64,000 nucleotides of DNA, taken from the IMG/VR virus record IMGVR_UViG_3300008267_000033, positions 64,001 to 128,000 of that record; one strand, 5' to 3'. Of the stretch, positions 1-8,511 are shown piece by piece. Under the pieces are notes generated by a model, which was not told where the DNA came from, did not search any database, and was given only the letters and a program-made list of their open reading frames with translations. The position numbers were made by a program, and so were the translations under genes. Within the stretch, counting starts at the first letter, position 1, and every line of letters begins with the position of its first letter. Origin of the DNA: a virus.

Positions 1-499
1 TATCAATCACCCGATCAAACAAACTTTCACGGGTGAGACTATGACGAATTGTTTCATACAAATCCTTGGTTCCAGCATCTATGTCTATACCAATCCAGGA
101 AATCTTACGTAGTTTTTCAACAGAAACATTATCAAGTAAACAATTTAAATTGCTGCCATTGGTAGTAATGCTGGTCAAAAATCCTAAATCAATAGTGTGT
201 TCAATCACACTCTCATAGTTGGTTAGTATAGTAGGCTCACCACCACCAGGATATGTAATGGTGTGTAAACTTCCATAACTGCGTGGACTATGTTCTCGCC
301 AAGTAACCAGTTGATCCAATAGTCGAATATATTCTGTGTATTTTTTTTGTACTGGTTGCAGTCTGCGAAAATCTGCAGAGTTACAGTAATAGCAATCTTG
401 ATTGCATACGTTGGTTAAATCGATATCTACCTGTGCGGGTATAATCTTCATTGTGTTCTGGTTCTGAATCCAGTGTGCTATTTCAGCATGGTTATACAT
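1..499 (-). CDS. Radical SAM enzyme, N-terminal part (cut by window edge)
   Basis: The reading frame opens at the ATG at 499 and runs off the left edge, giving about 166 residues. It has the [4Fe-4S] signature C-N-Q-D-C-Y-Y-C (CxxxCxxC) about 30 residues from the start, followed by YPGGGEPT, the GGE motif that holds the methionine part of S-adenosylmethionine. These define the first half of a radical SAM TIM barrel; the substrate cannot be told. QueE is unlikely because its cysteine spacing differs. The start overlaps the end of the upstream transferase-like gene by 22 bases, so the two are probably co-transcribed within the sugar-chemistry block. The C-terminal half, where an auxiliary cluster or SPASM domain would lie, is outside the window. 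Confidence 0.85.
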   Translation of the reverse strand, partial: MYNHAEIAHWIQNQNTMKIIPAQVDIDLTNVCNQDCYYCNSADFRRLQPVQKKYTEYIRLLDQLVTWREHSPRSYGSLHTITYPGGGEPTILTNYESVIEHTIDLGFLTSITTNGSNLNCLLDNVSVEKLRKISWIGIDIDAGTKDLYETIRHSLTRESLFDRVID

Positions 500-1542
500 G
501 ATATAATTTTATCTCTATATTGGATGCCAAATTCTTCATTGAAGAATTTTTCAGCGTTGTTTATTCTGCGTTGTTTTGTATTATTGTAGATTTCTGCAAT
601 ATCTTGACTGAGCAAATCTTCAATCACTTGATGAATTTTTTGCAATCTCGCCTGCCAATTGGGTTCTGAATCATAATACTTATGGTCGATGTAATCATCA
701 AATGTGTCAACCCCGATATCTCTGAGATGTGCGATTATGTGCTGATACCCTGCCACCAAGAACAGTTGTGCGCTGGCTATAGGTTGCCAGGTTTTTTCTG
801 TCATATAAAAATTTTTCATATCGGTTTCTGTTACCAGATTGATATAACTATCAGAATGCGCTGGGTGATTATATGGGGTTCCGATCCCGTTGTTGACACT
901 GTGTCTTAATGGAAACTGATGTTTAATGCTGTCCCATTTTTGTGTTATGTTGAATGGTGATAACTCTGATTTAACTAATCGATCGTCTGTATCATGTTCG
1001 ACTGGTTGATCTGAGTACAATGTAATTGCAAAATCACTTATGTCAAACCGTTCTTTAAGCAAAATGTAATTGTAAATTCGGTGCCATCTGGTGTTTCCAT
1101 TCAAACACGATATTTTGTATTTTTTAGGCAACTGTTCTACATTTTTTTTGTACGCAGGTTTCCACATGCTTTTTACAACATAGCAATAGTGGGGATAGTA
1201 AATCATTAACGGCTTACTGTCAGCAGGATTATAAGTTAATTGTATAAAATTTACTCCAGCCTCAGATAGTATTTCATAACATGCCCAATAACCCATACGC
1301 TCTCGACTGAAATCTGCAATCACTAAAGAATACTTTTTTAAATTAATCAACAATGATATAATTGTTTTGTTTCTTGCAGAATCTTCAAGGAAAGCCCACG
1401 GTGGCAAATAGTTAAAATAAAAAATTGTGTGTTTGCCAACAGTGTAGATTTTACCTTGATCAATACCGACGTCAACATTTGATAATGCAACCATATCCTC
1501 AAACAGTTGACTAATATCAGTCACTTGGTATACCAGTTCCAT
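478..1542 (-). CDS. Putative glycosyltransferase-like protein (paralogue family A)
   Basis: 354 residues with no assured family. The C-terminal half has a block reading NLVTET...FYMTEKTWQPIA, then a hydrophobic strand and GVDTFDDYID. The TEKTW-P element resembles the sugar-nucleotide binding segment of fucosyltransferase/exostosin-like proteins, so a GT-B fold transferase is a reasonable guess but not proven. Two further genes here (12093-13115 and 20067-21128) share the pattern S-x-x-x-E-T, then E-K-[TA], then a GF-[TQ] block, so they form a divergent family. The gene overlaps galE upstream by 22 bases and the radical SAM gene downstream by 22 bases. Confidence 0.5.
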   Translation of the reverse strand: MELVYQVTDISQLFEDMVALSNVDVGIDQGKIYTVGKHTIFYFNYLPPWAFLEDSARNKTIISLLINLKKYSLVIADFSRERMGYWACYEILSEAGVNFIQLTYNPADSKPLMIYYPHYCYVVKSMWKPAYKKNVEQLPKKYKISCLNGNTRWHRIYNYILLKERFDISDFAITLYSDQPVEHDTDDRLVKSELSPFNITQKWDSIKHQFPLRHSVNNGIGTPYNHPAHSDSYINLVTETDMKNFYMTEKTWQPIASAQLFLVAGYQHIIAHLRDIGVDTFDDYIDHKYYDSEPNWQARLQKIHQVIEDLLSQDIAEIYNNTKQRRINNAEKFFNEEFGIQYRDKIISCITMLK

Positions 1543-2474
1543 GCGTGTTGGATCATGTGGTACAATTCAAACTGTCGCCAATCCGTGGCCACCATGCCAA
1601 ATTTAGCAGCACTGGCTGTGAGCACAGCAGGATCTCCTGGTCTAGCCTCGCCCATTACGACTTTCAATTTCTTCCCAGTCACACGTTCAGCCGCGGCAAT
1701 GATTTCTCTGTTGCTCGTACCTGTATTGTTGCCCAAATTGTATACGCCAGGTTTTATCTCAGTGTCAAGGGCCATGACATGTGCTCGAGCAATGTCTTCC
1801 ACATGCACATAGTCACGCACACATGTGCCATCCGGTGTGGCAAAATCCACACCATTCAATGTAAATTCTGTATCATCTCTAAGGGCTTGTAACACTCGGG
1901 CAATGATGTGTGTAGCATCTTCAGACTGGCCGTGTCTGGCTTGGCTGTCAGCACCGCAGGCATTGAAGTAACGAAACGCCACATAGTCCAATTTGTAGGC
2001 CTTATGATATGCTGCCATGATGCGTTCTACCATGAGCTTGCTGTCACCGTAAGGCGATATGGGTTCACAAGGATCCACTTCATGGCACGGAGTCATTATG
2101 GGCTCGCCATACACTGCGGCACTTGAACTGAAAATAACTCTGGTCCGGGGCATGCTTCTGCGCACTTGATCCAACAAGGTGAGTGTGTTCACCACATTGT
2201 TTTCAAAGTAACGACCAGGATGCCGGATGCTGGGTCCAACCAGGCTGTTGCCAGCACAGTGAACGATGGCCCGGGGTTCATGTATCAGGATTTTGACTAA
2301 AGAATCTTTGTCAGAAAAGTCTTTTTCAATATAGTCGTCGAACACTGACTTCAGCCGCTTGGGGCATTTGGCCTTGTCAATACCCACCACACGATGCCCT
2401 AAGTCGGCTAGCATTAGTGCAGTTTGTCCGCCAATGTATCCACCAGCACCTGTGACCACTATAGTTTGTTTCAT
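1521..2474 (-). CDS. galE: UDP-glucose 4-epimerase / extended SDR sugar epimerase
   Basis: 317 residues with the complete extended short-chain dehydrogenase layout. The N-terminus has the NAD-binding TGAGGYIG loop, followed by an SSSAAVYG segment with the catalytic Ser, then the YGDSK catalytic Tyr-x-x-x-Lys, then RYFNACGA and VRDYVHVEDIA, which are typical of GalE. It should interconvert UDP-glucose and UDP-galactose (or the N-acetyl forms), supplying donor sugar to the glycosyltransferases on either side. It is slightly shorter than E. coli GalE (338). It overlaps the upstream glycosyltransferase by 4 bases, which suggests translational coupling. Confidence 0.9.
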   Translation of the reverse strand: MKQTIVVTGAGGYIGGQTALMLADLGHRVVGIDKAKCPKRLKSVFDDYIEKDFSDKDSLVKILIHEPRAIVHCAGNSLVGPSIRHPGRYFENNVVNTLTLLDQVRRSMPRTRVIFSSSAAVYGEPIMTPCHEVDPCEPISPYGDSKLMVERIMAAYHKAYKLDYVAFRYFNACGADSQARHGQSEDATHIIARVLQALRDDTEFTLNGVDFATPDGTCVRDYVHVEDIARAHVMALDTEIKPGVYNLGNNTGTSNREIIAAAERVTGKKLKVVMGEARPGDPAVLTASAAKFGMVATDWRQFELYHMIQHAWNWYTK

Positions 2475-3685
2475 GACTCAACCTTTGTCACATGATACTT
2501 GGCTTCAGCCACATGGTCACGGTATCTCGTGCCCGCCCGATCCCAATGCTCACCATGACCACACAGTATATCAACCACACGATCAACAGTGCCATTGTTC
2601 CAGTTAGATATGAGGCCCATGTTGTGATGAGGTTCTCGCAGGAGATTTTGCATCTTGTGATATGCATCATCAATCGACCACGGAATGTACAGTCTGTTGG
2701 GATCGTTGGCAAAGGTTTCGGGGAATGACCGGTATGCCGGATATAACACATTACAGCCAATAGTGTCAGCCTCACTGACCGTATTGCTGACCCAATCTTG
2801 TAGAGCACAGTTGAACAAAACTCTAGTGTTGTTGAGATGCGCATAGTATTCATTCTTTGTGATGTTGTCGTAGATTTTGAGTTTGCCAGCTGCTTCCATT
2901 GCTCTAGCACGAGTCACATACTCAGGATTGTTGCTACGTAATTCACCACCTGAGTAGATGGCAAACTCGCATGGTTCCGTGGTTAACTCACCATACATTT
3001 CAATCAGGTCCATAAAGAAACCTGGTTGCTTCTCTTGGTCAAAACGTGCGGCAAAGCCCACACGCCTGGGACGATCTGCAAATGGTCGAATATTGCCAGA
3101 ACCGCCAATGCGTTCCAGCACTTCCTCTTTGCCAAATGCAAGACCGGAGATGTTGTAGATTGGACAATCCCATCCAGCAACTCGCATGTGCATTACCATT
3201 TCTTCGTTTGTGGCAAGTACAGCACCGCCAGAATCACACACTAGTTCGCACACCATTTTCTCATACAAGCCCATCCATTTCTGCATGCCCCATACATGAA
3301 CAAAATCATCTGGGTCAATGCTCTGTGCAAGACAGCGGACATAAATCTTAGGCCGTAAAGATTCTGGCACTTGATTAAGTATGTACGGCAAACTCTCAAT
3401 GCCTGGTTGGAACATGTCTTCAAAGTAGATCACATCTTCGGCAGTGACTTTGCCTTGTTGCATCATACGAACCAGATTCATCAGTTGACTCATGCCAAAG
3501 TAACTGCGACCATGTGCATCCAAGACCTGTCCAACCACAATCTTTTGACTGTTGTCTAAGGTCTCTCCTGGCACATAGACTACATCTAGGCCACGCCGAT
3601 CAAACACACGCCGGTTCCATTCTGTCAGTTGCAGTGTGTAGCGAGCTTCATAACTTTCAAGGCCCATGTAATAAAGTTTTCTCAT
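2471..3685 (-). CDS. Glycosyltransferase, GT-B fold (GT4-like)
   Basis: 404 residues. A segment around residues 205-220 reads RRVGFAARFDQEKQPG, like the glycan-phosphorylase-type linker and start of the C-terminal Rossmann domain in GT4 enzymes, and later NTVSEADTIGCNVLYP sits where the donor-binding E-x7-E region is expected. The protein probably transfers a sugar from a nucleotide donor to a phage or host surface acceptor; the acceptor is unknown. Overlaps of 4 bases with both neighbours place it in one transcription unit with galE. Confidence 0.7.
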   Translation of the reverse strand: MRKLYYMGLESYEARYTLQLTEWNRRVFDRRGLDVVYVPGETLDNSQKIVVGQVLDAHGRSYFGMSQLMNLVRMMQQGKVTAEDVIYFEDMFQPGIESLPYILNQVPESLRPKIYVRCLAQSIDPDDFVHVWGMQKWMGLYEKMVCELVCDSGGAVLATNEEMVMHMRVAGWDCPIYNISGLAFGKEEVLERIGGSGNIRPFADRPRRVGFAARFDQEKQPGFFMDLIEMYGELTTEPCEFAIYSGGELRSNNPEYVTRARAMEAAGKLKIYDNITKNEYYAHLNNTRVLFNCALQDWVSNTVSEADTIGCNVLYPAYRSFPETFANDPNRLYIPWSIDDAYHKMQNLLREPHHNMGLISNWNNGTVDRVVDILCGHGEHWDRAGTRYRDHVAEAKYHVTKVES

Positions 3686-4572
3686 TGATTTACTTTCTCT
3701 AATAGTGTATTAAACAGTATAGCATCAGTTGGAAATATGTCAAGTCCGTCACAGCGAATCTCGTAGCCTTTTGCTCGTAATCGCTGTTGAACAATGGCTT
3801 CTGCAATGATATTTACTGGTGGCCATACCAAAGGTTGGTTATTGATAGAGCAATCAACAATACGGTCTAACAAATTAAACTCATCCACAATGTATTTTTG
3901 TGCCCGTTGCCATTTGGTCACAAATTCTGACAGATCCTTGGTGTTAGTCAATCCGCAGTGATTGATTATTTTCAGCAGCGAATCCTTGGTATTGTACAGT
4001 ATATCAATATTGGTGAGTTTTAACCAACTATCGTCTACTTGATTTTGAGAATCAATAAACTCTTGCACATATCCTGGGTAATATATACTGAACCATTCTC
4101 TCAGTTCCCACGGTTTCATCTGAGACCAATGTGTGTAGTCTTTATTCCAGTTTAGAATATTGTGTTGATTTTCTCCAACAAGCATATCCAGTCCCAAATT
4201 TAAACTGACACAAACTTTATAATATTTAAACAATAGATTTAATTCACAAGCACGTAGATCAGGTTGAAATATCAAAATCTTTGTGTCATCCTTCCAAGAT
4301 TTAATCAAAGAAAAATGGTCGATGATTGCTGGAAATTTGAATTCCTTAAACGGATATGTTGGTGTGGTAATGGTTTTGCTGTTAAGAACGTCCAATTGAA
4401 GAAAATTATCTATTGTCGCAATATCACCCACATGTTGTTCCTTGCGAAAGGAATGCATGGACCCGTCATCTAAAATTTTGGCATCAATTGGTGTGCTATG
4501 ATCAGTGTAGTCGCGCAACACTGCTTCTATGGTACTACCAAAAGATCCACAATCAAAGAAGACGTGTATCAT
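3682..4572 (-). CDS. Protein of unknown function, sulfotransferase-like C-terminus (family B)
   Basis: 296 residues, not firmly recognised. The N-terminus (FFDCGSFGSTIEAVL) looks like a strand followed by a Ser/Gly-rich turn, and the C-terminal third has WELREWFS, then a strand, NTKDSLLKIINHCGL and W-x-x-x-Q. The gene at 41847-42875 has the same order (GCYGTFLQWL ... LRDNTLESIQHMFDHL ... QWSKLQ), so they appear to be distant paralogues. The layout resembles P-loop sulfotransferases, but no clear PAPS-binding loop is visible. It is coupled to the GT4-like gene by a 4-base overlap. Confidence 0.45.
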   Translation of the reverse strand: MIHVFFDCGSFGSTIEAVLRDYTDHSTPIDAKILDDGSMHSFRKEQHVGDIATIDNFLQLDVLNSKTITTPTYPFKEFKFPAIIDHFSLIKSWKDDTKILIFQPDLRACELNLLFKYYKVCVSLNLGLDMLVGENQHNILNWNKDYTHWSQMKPWELREWFSIYYPGYVQEFIDSQNQVDDSWLKLTNIDILYNTKDSLLKIINHCGLTNTKDLSEFVTKWQRAQKYIVDEFNLLDRIVDCSINNQPLVWPPVNIIAEAIVQQRLRAKGYEIRCDGLDIFPTDAILFNTLLEKVNQ

Positions 4573-4573
4573 G

Positions 4574-4795
4574 TTAGATATTTCTATTCAAACGACGAGT
4601 ATCCTCATCCCACATGTTCTTGGCATACTTGCCAGCATGCCACTTGCTGAACTGCTGCCAGGCATAGGTTTTAAAATTGTATAGATCCGCTTCGTTGTAG
4701 CGGTATCCATAGTCCTGACAGAACTCTTGGAATATTTCCAAGTCTTCAAAAATCTCTGTGACTTTAGGGTTGGGTTTAAAAGTAGGTCTTGCCAT
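4574..4795 (-). CDS. Small conserved phage protein, unknown function
   Basis: 73 residues starting MARPTF. The start at 4795 is chosen over the longer frame at 4816 because AAGGAG lies 8 bases upstream of it. The protein is rich in aromatic and charged residues (QEFCQDYGYRYNEADLYNFKTYAW), with no signal peptide or membrane segment. It follows queD by 10 bases, so it is likely the last member of the clamp-dpdA-queD transcript. No function can be assigned. Confidence 0.7.
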   Translation of the reverse strand: MARPTFKPNPKVTEIFEDLEIFQEFCQDYGYRYNEADLYNFKTYAWQQFSKWHAGKYAKNMWDEDTRRLNRNI

Positions 4796-4805
4796 GGGGT
4801 TCTCC

Positions 4806-5240
4806 TTAGATGACAATGTTGAGGTTGGGTTGAGTAAGTTCGTATTGGATCAATGCACCATTTTCGCCGTCTTCCGACACTTCGATATGTACCACACGAC
4901 CAGGATAGCGTGAAGCTATCTGTATATATAGGTCGTCTGCCATCATCTCACAACTTTTGTGGTCAAGACTTAGAACGGAACTGTCACTGTTGTACAGCGA
5001 TTCGCACCAGCGTTTGAATTGGATGAATTCAAGGTCTCGGTCGTTGTGGAACACATCAATCCACACCCGGAAGTGAAATATGTGACGATGAGGATACCCA
5101 AGGAATTGTACATCAGCAAGTGCAGGGTCTGTCAAGGCAGCAGGATATTTGTGGATGCCTTCTCGTTGCCAGGTAATCCAAATTTGTCGCTGTGCGTGTT
5201 CCATCACACGATCCACTGTGGCTCTTTGTTCTTGGTTCAT
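4806..5240 (-). CDS. queD: QueD-like 6-pyruvoyl/6-carboxy-tetrahydropterin synthase homologue
   Basis: 144 residues of the tunnelling-fold PTPS/QueD family. His30 (EGIHKYP) and the pair H51-R-H53 match the three zinc-binding histidines, and LDHKSCEMMAD matches the downstream Asp-His motif. QueD makes 6-carboxy-tetrahydropterin, an early step towards preQ0, the 7-deazaguanine base used by DpdA/TGT enzymes. The usual catalytic Cys just before the HxH motif is absent here (GYPHRH), so activity may differ. It lies in the same minus-strand run as the DpdA-like gene and the sliding clamp. QueC, QueE and FolE are not seen in the window, so the host or another phage region would have to supply them. 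Confidence 0.75.
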   Translation of the reverse strand: MNQEQRATVDRVMEHAQRQIWITWQREGIHKYPAALTDPALADVQFLGYPHRHIFHFRVWIDVFHNDRDLEFIQFKRWCESLYNSDSSVLSLDHKSCEMMADDLYIQIASRYPGRVVHIEVSEDGENGALIQYELTQPNLNIVI

Positions 5241-5551
5241 GATTTTAAACTTTCGAATGTTATAATTTTGCTTAGTGCTGTGCCAAGATTTTCATCTTCG
5301 TGTACAATGTGCAGGTCACAGTGATGTTGATCTTTGCGTTCGTCATATCTGTTGTACTCTACCATCATGCCACCATTGGCACGATACACAGTAAAACTCA
5401 TTCTGTGCCGACTGCTGCCAATGCTGGCACTGTCATGACTCTTTGAGATACCGGTGATGCTGTTGGATAATCTATCTGTTTGATACGTTGTTTCTTCGCG
5501 GCTTCTAATGCGCTTGGCACGTTTCAATATCCAGTTGTCTAACCATTTCAT
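5237..5551 (-). CDS. Conserved phage protein, unknown function
   Basis: 104 residues. A basic N-terminus (KRAKRIRSREE) leads into a beta-rich region with YRANGGMMVEYNRYD and a C-terminal acidic-hydrophobic segment (HIVHEDENLGTALSKIIT). This arrangement is familiar from T4-like marine and freshwater phages, but I know of no assigned function. It overlaps queD and the 134-residue gene by 4 bases each, so it is translated with the deazaguanine genes. Confidence 0.65.
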   Translation of the reverse strand: MKWLDNWILKRAKRIRSREETTYQTDRLSNSITGISKSHDSASIGSSRHRMSFTVYRANGGMMVEYNRYDERKDQHHCDLHIVHEDENLGTALSKIITFESLKS

Positions 5552-5952
5552 AATTTACTATCGCCTCTATAGTCATCCCAACTAGTAAATGTCTCACGGC
5601 TCATCAGACTGTGCAGACTATGGCACCAGACGCCGGGATTGGTAGCGTCAAAGTCCTTGTCATCTATTTTTAACATTGTATTATAATTCCACAGTTTTGT
5701 ATACGGTACACTTACTCGAATCTGTGGAATAAAGATCATGCTTTCCCATCGTTGCCATTCCAGTGCGTCTTTGGGGTCAAAACTGTGGTTAGCACCAAAG
5801 AAGATGTGCTGTTGAACTTGAAGTAGTCTAGACCCAATACTGTCAACCGGCTGAATGCCCACAACAAACAGCGTCTTCATGCCAAATGCAGGTGTGCGTT
5901 CTACTTCGGTTCCTACAAAGAAGTCAACATTGTCATGTCCTTCACGTTTCAT
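5548..5952 (-). CDS. Conserved phage protein in the deazaguanine operon, unknown function
   Basis: 134 residues, not recognised with certainty. It has FFVGTEVE near the start, then MKTLFVVGIQP, HIFFGANHSFDP and a C-terminal WDDYRGDSKL. It lacks cysteine clusters, so it is not a radical SAM protein. Because it sits between the DpdA-like gene and queD with 4-base overlaps, a role in deazaguanine synthesis or DNA modification is possible by context only. Confidence 0.6.
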   Translation of the reverse strand: MKREGHDNVDFFVGTEVERTPAFGMKTLFVVGIQPVDSIGSRLLQVQQHIFFGANHSFDPKDALEWQRWESMIFIPQIRVSVPYTKLWNYNTMLKIDDKDFDATNPGVWCHSLHSLMSRETFTSWDDYRGDSKL

Positions 5953-7544
5953 ACTGATTTCTCCAATTGGTCTAGTTGCGTTTCGTCAAAATCTTCTTGT
6001 TCAGTTTGCTCGTATTCAAACAGTGCATTGAACTGTGTACGTGCGTTCTTGGCCTTCTTGCCTTTGAAACCACGTGTGCCCACAATTTCCATCCAGTAGT
6101 CACTATAGTATTCAATGATGGCTTCTGACTCTGCCCGTGTGGGTGCGGCAAATATGGCTTCCACAATGTCTTCAAACTTGGCATAGTCGCCAGTGCTACG
6201 GCGCATCATGGCAGGATGTTCACCGGCATCAAAGCGTCTGTTTGCTTCTTGCACAGCAGTCAAGTGCATCCAAACATTATGGCCCATCAGCAGGGCATAA
6301 CTAAAACTGTCCCATGATGTCTTGCCCCATTTGCCATTTTTGTTCACATCCGGCAGCACATCATACAAGTCGGGATCACGGAAGTTTTCTTCTGTGAGCA
6401 CAACACCAGGCTTGGGTGTACCAGCACGATAGATGCAGATATCCTTCATGGTAAACATGTCGCTGAGTGGTGAGTCTTCCCAGCGTGGATAAATGCCATC
6501 TGCCACAACACCATCCGACCATCTGCGTGTGTCTGTGGCATACTTCTTGTCGTCTGCTGACGGAGCCATTCTATAACTCCACTTGGAATCATGTTCAAAC
6601 ACATTTTCAAAGTACACCTGACCATTGGCTGTGGCGAGGAATGGGCTGGCACAATCAAAGGAGATAGAGAATGCGGGATTAACGTATTTTCTAACTGCCC
6701 TTTGAATCACGGTGAGTAGCACAGCCCATTCCAACTTTGATGTACCCAAGAAGTGCATCCAGTCATGTGTGCCTTCTTGTAACAATCCATCATATTTGAG
6801 TGCAATCAATCTACGCAATACCAAGTGTACATCACACATGTTTTGTCCACCCATGGCCCAGCCATCAAAGTGTGTGTCAGGATACACAGCAGGATCGCAA
6901 TACTGCTTCATGGTTTGATACCATGTTTCTGCTGACGTGTGATTATCGCCTTGCAACACATTCAAGAACCGGGCACCACCATTGGCTTTGCCACGGCGAT
7001 GTTTCATAAAATATTCATTATTGAACTTGGTGGCATCCACTGCTTCTTCCAGCGTTTTGATACCGCAGGCCTTTGACGCTTTCTTGTCGTGTATGACCCA
7101 GGTGGGAATATCAAGAATCATGCCATAGTCGCTGATGGTATCCAGCCACTTCAAAATACTGCTACGTTTCTTTTCGGCCTTGGCACAACCTGAATTGGCT
7201 TTCCAATCACCTTCCCACAGGCCTTTGGCAATCTGGAATCCACCCGAATCGCCCAGCATGAACGTGCCAGGTTCACGATTGCGAACCATGTCTTCACTCC
7301 AGTCCTGCTTGGTCAAATCCAAGTTGGCATGACCACCCGAATACAAACTCCACCGGTAGGGAAACAATGCTTTTTGACTGTTGAGCCAGTTCATCTGTTC
7401 CATGTCTGTCAGCCCTGCAGGAAACCTTGCAGGATCCACATACGGTTCGTTGCGTTGCTTGCCCACAAACGTGGCATAGAAACCTGATATGGCTGGTAAG
7501 AACACAGCATAATCATTTTGTTTAGCGGTTAGGTTATCCTGCAA
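5949..7544 (-). CDS. dpdA: DpdA-like tRNA-guanine transglycosylase family DNA base-exchange enzyme
   Basis: 531 residues of the TGT/DpdA superfamily. LGDSGGFQ (Asp99) matches the SDSGGFQ motif, FLNVLQGD and GWAMGGQ match the base-recognition loop region, HFLGTSKLEW follows, and SFDCASPF (Asp297) matches the FDC-x-P motif that carries the TGT nucleophile. The tRNA-TGT zinc-binding CxCxxC is not visible, which fits a DNA-acting DpdA better than a bacterial Tgt. The predicted reaction is exchange of guanine in DNA for a 7-deazaguanine such as preQ0, protecting against host restriction. The start is TTG at 7544 with GGGG just upstream. The gene follows the sliding clamp and DUF2061 genes. Confidence 0.8.
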   Translation of the reverse strand: MQDNLTAKQNDYAVFLPAISGFYATFVGKQRNEPYVDPARFPAGLTDMEQMNWLNSQKALFPYRWSLYSGGHANLDLTKQDWSEDMVRNREPGTFMLGDSGGFQIAKGLWEGDWKANSGCAKAEKKRSSILKWLDTISDYGMILDIPTWVIHDKKASKACGIKTLEEAVDATKFNNEYFMKHRRGKANGGARFLNVLQGDNHTSAETWYQTMKQYCDPAVYPDTHFDGWAMGGQNMCDVHLVLRRLIALKYDGLLQEGTHDWMHFLGTSKLEWAVLLTVIQRAVRKYVNPAFSISFDCASPFLATANGQVYFENVFEHDSKWSYRMAPSADDKKYATDTRRWSDGVVADGIYPRWEDSPLSDMFTMKDICIYRAGTPKPGVVLTEENFRDPDLYDVLPDVNKNGKWGKTSWDSFSYALLMGHNVWMHLTAVQEANRRFDAGEHPAMMRRSTGDYAKFEDIVEAIFAAPTRAESEAIIEYYSDYWMEIVGTRGFKGKKAKNARTQFNALFEYEQTEQEDFDETQLDQLEKSV

Positions 7545-7740
7545 TTCGACCCCACTTGATTTTCAACCAAATACGTTCGTGAATGAAATAATCTACACTG
7601 AGCATGATGTGCAAGGCAGTGGCAAATCCTGTGGCCGATGCAATGTCACCAGTAAACAACCAAGTCCAAAATATAGTAAACAACCATGCGGTTATTCTAT
7701 ATGTGATCATTCTTGTTACAGTTCTAGCTTTGGTTTCCAT
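7534..7740 (-). CDS. DUF2061-like small membrane protein
   Basis: 68 residues: a positively charged start (METKARTVTRMITYR), a hydrophobic segment with TWLFTGD, a second helix, and the C-terminal HERIWLKIKWG signature of DUF2061 proteins. These are found in bacteria and many phages and have no known biochemical role. It starts on the TAATG junction with the clamp gene and overlaps the dpdA-like gene by 11 bases, so all three share one transcript. Confidence 0.75.
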   Translation of the reverse strand: METKARTVTRMITYRITAWLFTIFWTWLFTGDIASATGFATALHIMLSVDYFIHERIWLKIKWGRIAG

Positions 7741-8462
7741 TATTTGCTCTGTGCAGGTAAAATGTAATTGTAAACAGCCACACCCGAGTCCACTGTGATC
7801 TTGGCAGCACCATCATCACTAATGCGGATGGTCTTGTCCCCGGTCAAGGCCATGATGGCCATGAACTGTACAGCCGGCCATGACCATGTACGTTTCAATT
7901 GACCATTTACACCTGCGTGAAACACAAAGTTACCAGCGTGTGTTGAGTGATCACCAAAGAAAAACTTCAAGTCACCGTTTTCAGTCCGGGCCTGGAAGTT
8001 GGGCTCTTCAGCATTGGCCTGTGCTTGCATACGCAATCTTTGGATGGCAGCCACAGTGGGTTCAAATTCAATGTGCCATGTGACACCTTTGAACTTGGGT
8101 GTTTTGAGTTTGTCGTTCACGATCTCTGCTGCCATAAAACGATATGTGTTACGGAAGTCTCCCCCAGCGTTTTCAAACTCAATGCCATCGGGTGCACCTG
8201 TGGCTTTTTTAGTTAATTTGAGTTTGGCATTCTCTCGGTACTCTTGCAAGTTCAACAAAATTTTCAACTTGTTCAAGTTGGGCATGCCAAATGTACCGAT
8301 AAAATCTGCGTGTGGGTTTTTGAATTCACCCTCTAACACTACACTCAAATCTTCTGCCACGCCCACAATGGCTGTGCTTTTGTCGTCTCCGGTGATTTTG
8401 ATCAAGTCAATGCAGCCAAGATCGTGTGTGTGTTCTACCAAGTCTTTAAGATAATCTCTCAT
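7740..8462 (-). CDS. 45: DNA polymerase sliding clamp (T4 gp45-like)
   Basis: 240 residues, close to T4 gp45 (228). The N-terminal half has the clamp-like FIGTFGMPNLNKLKILL segment and the C-terminal half has FHAGVNGQLKRTWSWPAVQFMAIMAL, consistent with the gp45 clamp fold. It should form the ring that tethers the polymerase at 9436-12096 and, as in T4, may also act as a mobile activator for late transcription. It has its own sigma70 promoter (8483-8511) and a strong AGGAG site before the ATG. It leads the operon containing the DpdA-like and QueD-like genes. Confidence 0.85.
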   Translation of the reverse strand: MRDYLKDLVEHTHDLGCIDLIKITGDDKSTAIVGVAEDLSVVLEGEFKNPHADFIGTFGMPNLNKLKILLNLQEYRENAKLKLTKKATGAPDGIEFENAGGDFRNTYRFMAAEIVNDKLKTPKFKGVTWHIEFEPTVAAIQRLRMQAQANAEEPNFQARTENGDLKFFFGDHSTHAGNFVFHAGVNGQLKRTWSWPAVQFMAIMALTGDKTIRISDDGAAKITVDSGVAVYNYILPAQSK

Positions 8463-8482
8463 GCGTACTCCTATGTTGTATG

Positions 8483-8511
8483 ATTATATAGATTTTTTTA
8501 CTAGTGTGCAA
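8483..8511 (-). promoter_or_regulatory. Early sigma70-type promoter for the clamp-dpdA-queD operon
   Basis: On the minus strand TTGCAC (8511-8506) is followed after exactly 17 bases by TATAAT (8488-8483). A short leader with AGGAG then precedes the clamp ATG at 8462. The -35 box lies within the last codons of the methyltransferase-like gene. Confidence 0.75.

Noticed and set aside
1-499. Reading the left-edge radical SAM gene as QueE
   Set aside because: The cysteine pattern CxxxCxxC and the context of sugar genes do not fit the QueE signature, although a QueE would have completed the deazaguanine pathway.
5949-7544. Calling the TGT-like gene a tRNA-guanine transglycosylase
   Set aside because: The zinc-binding CxCxxC motif of bacterial Tgt is not visible and the gene is linked to replication genes, so a DNA-acting DpdA is preferred.
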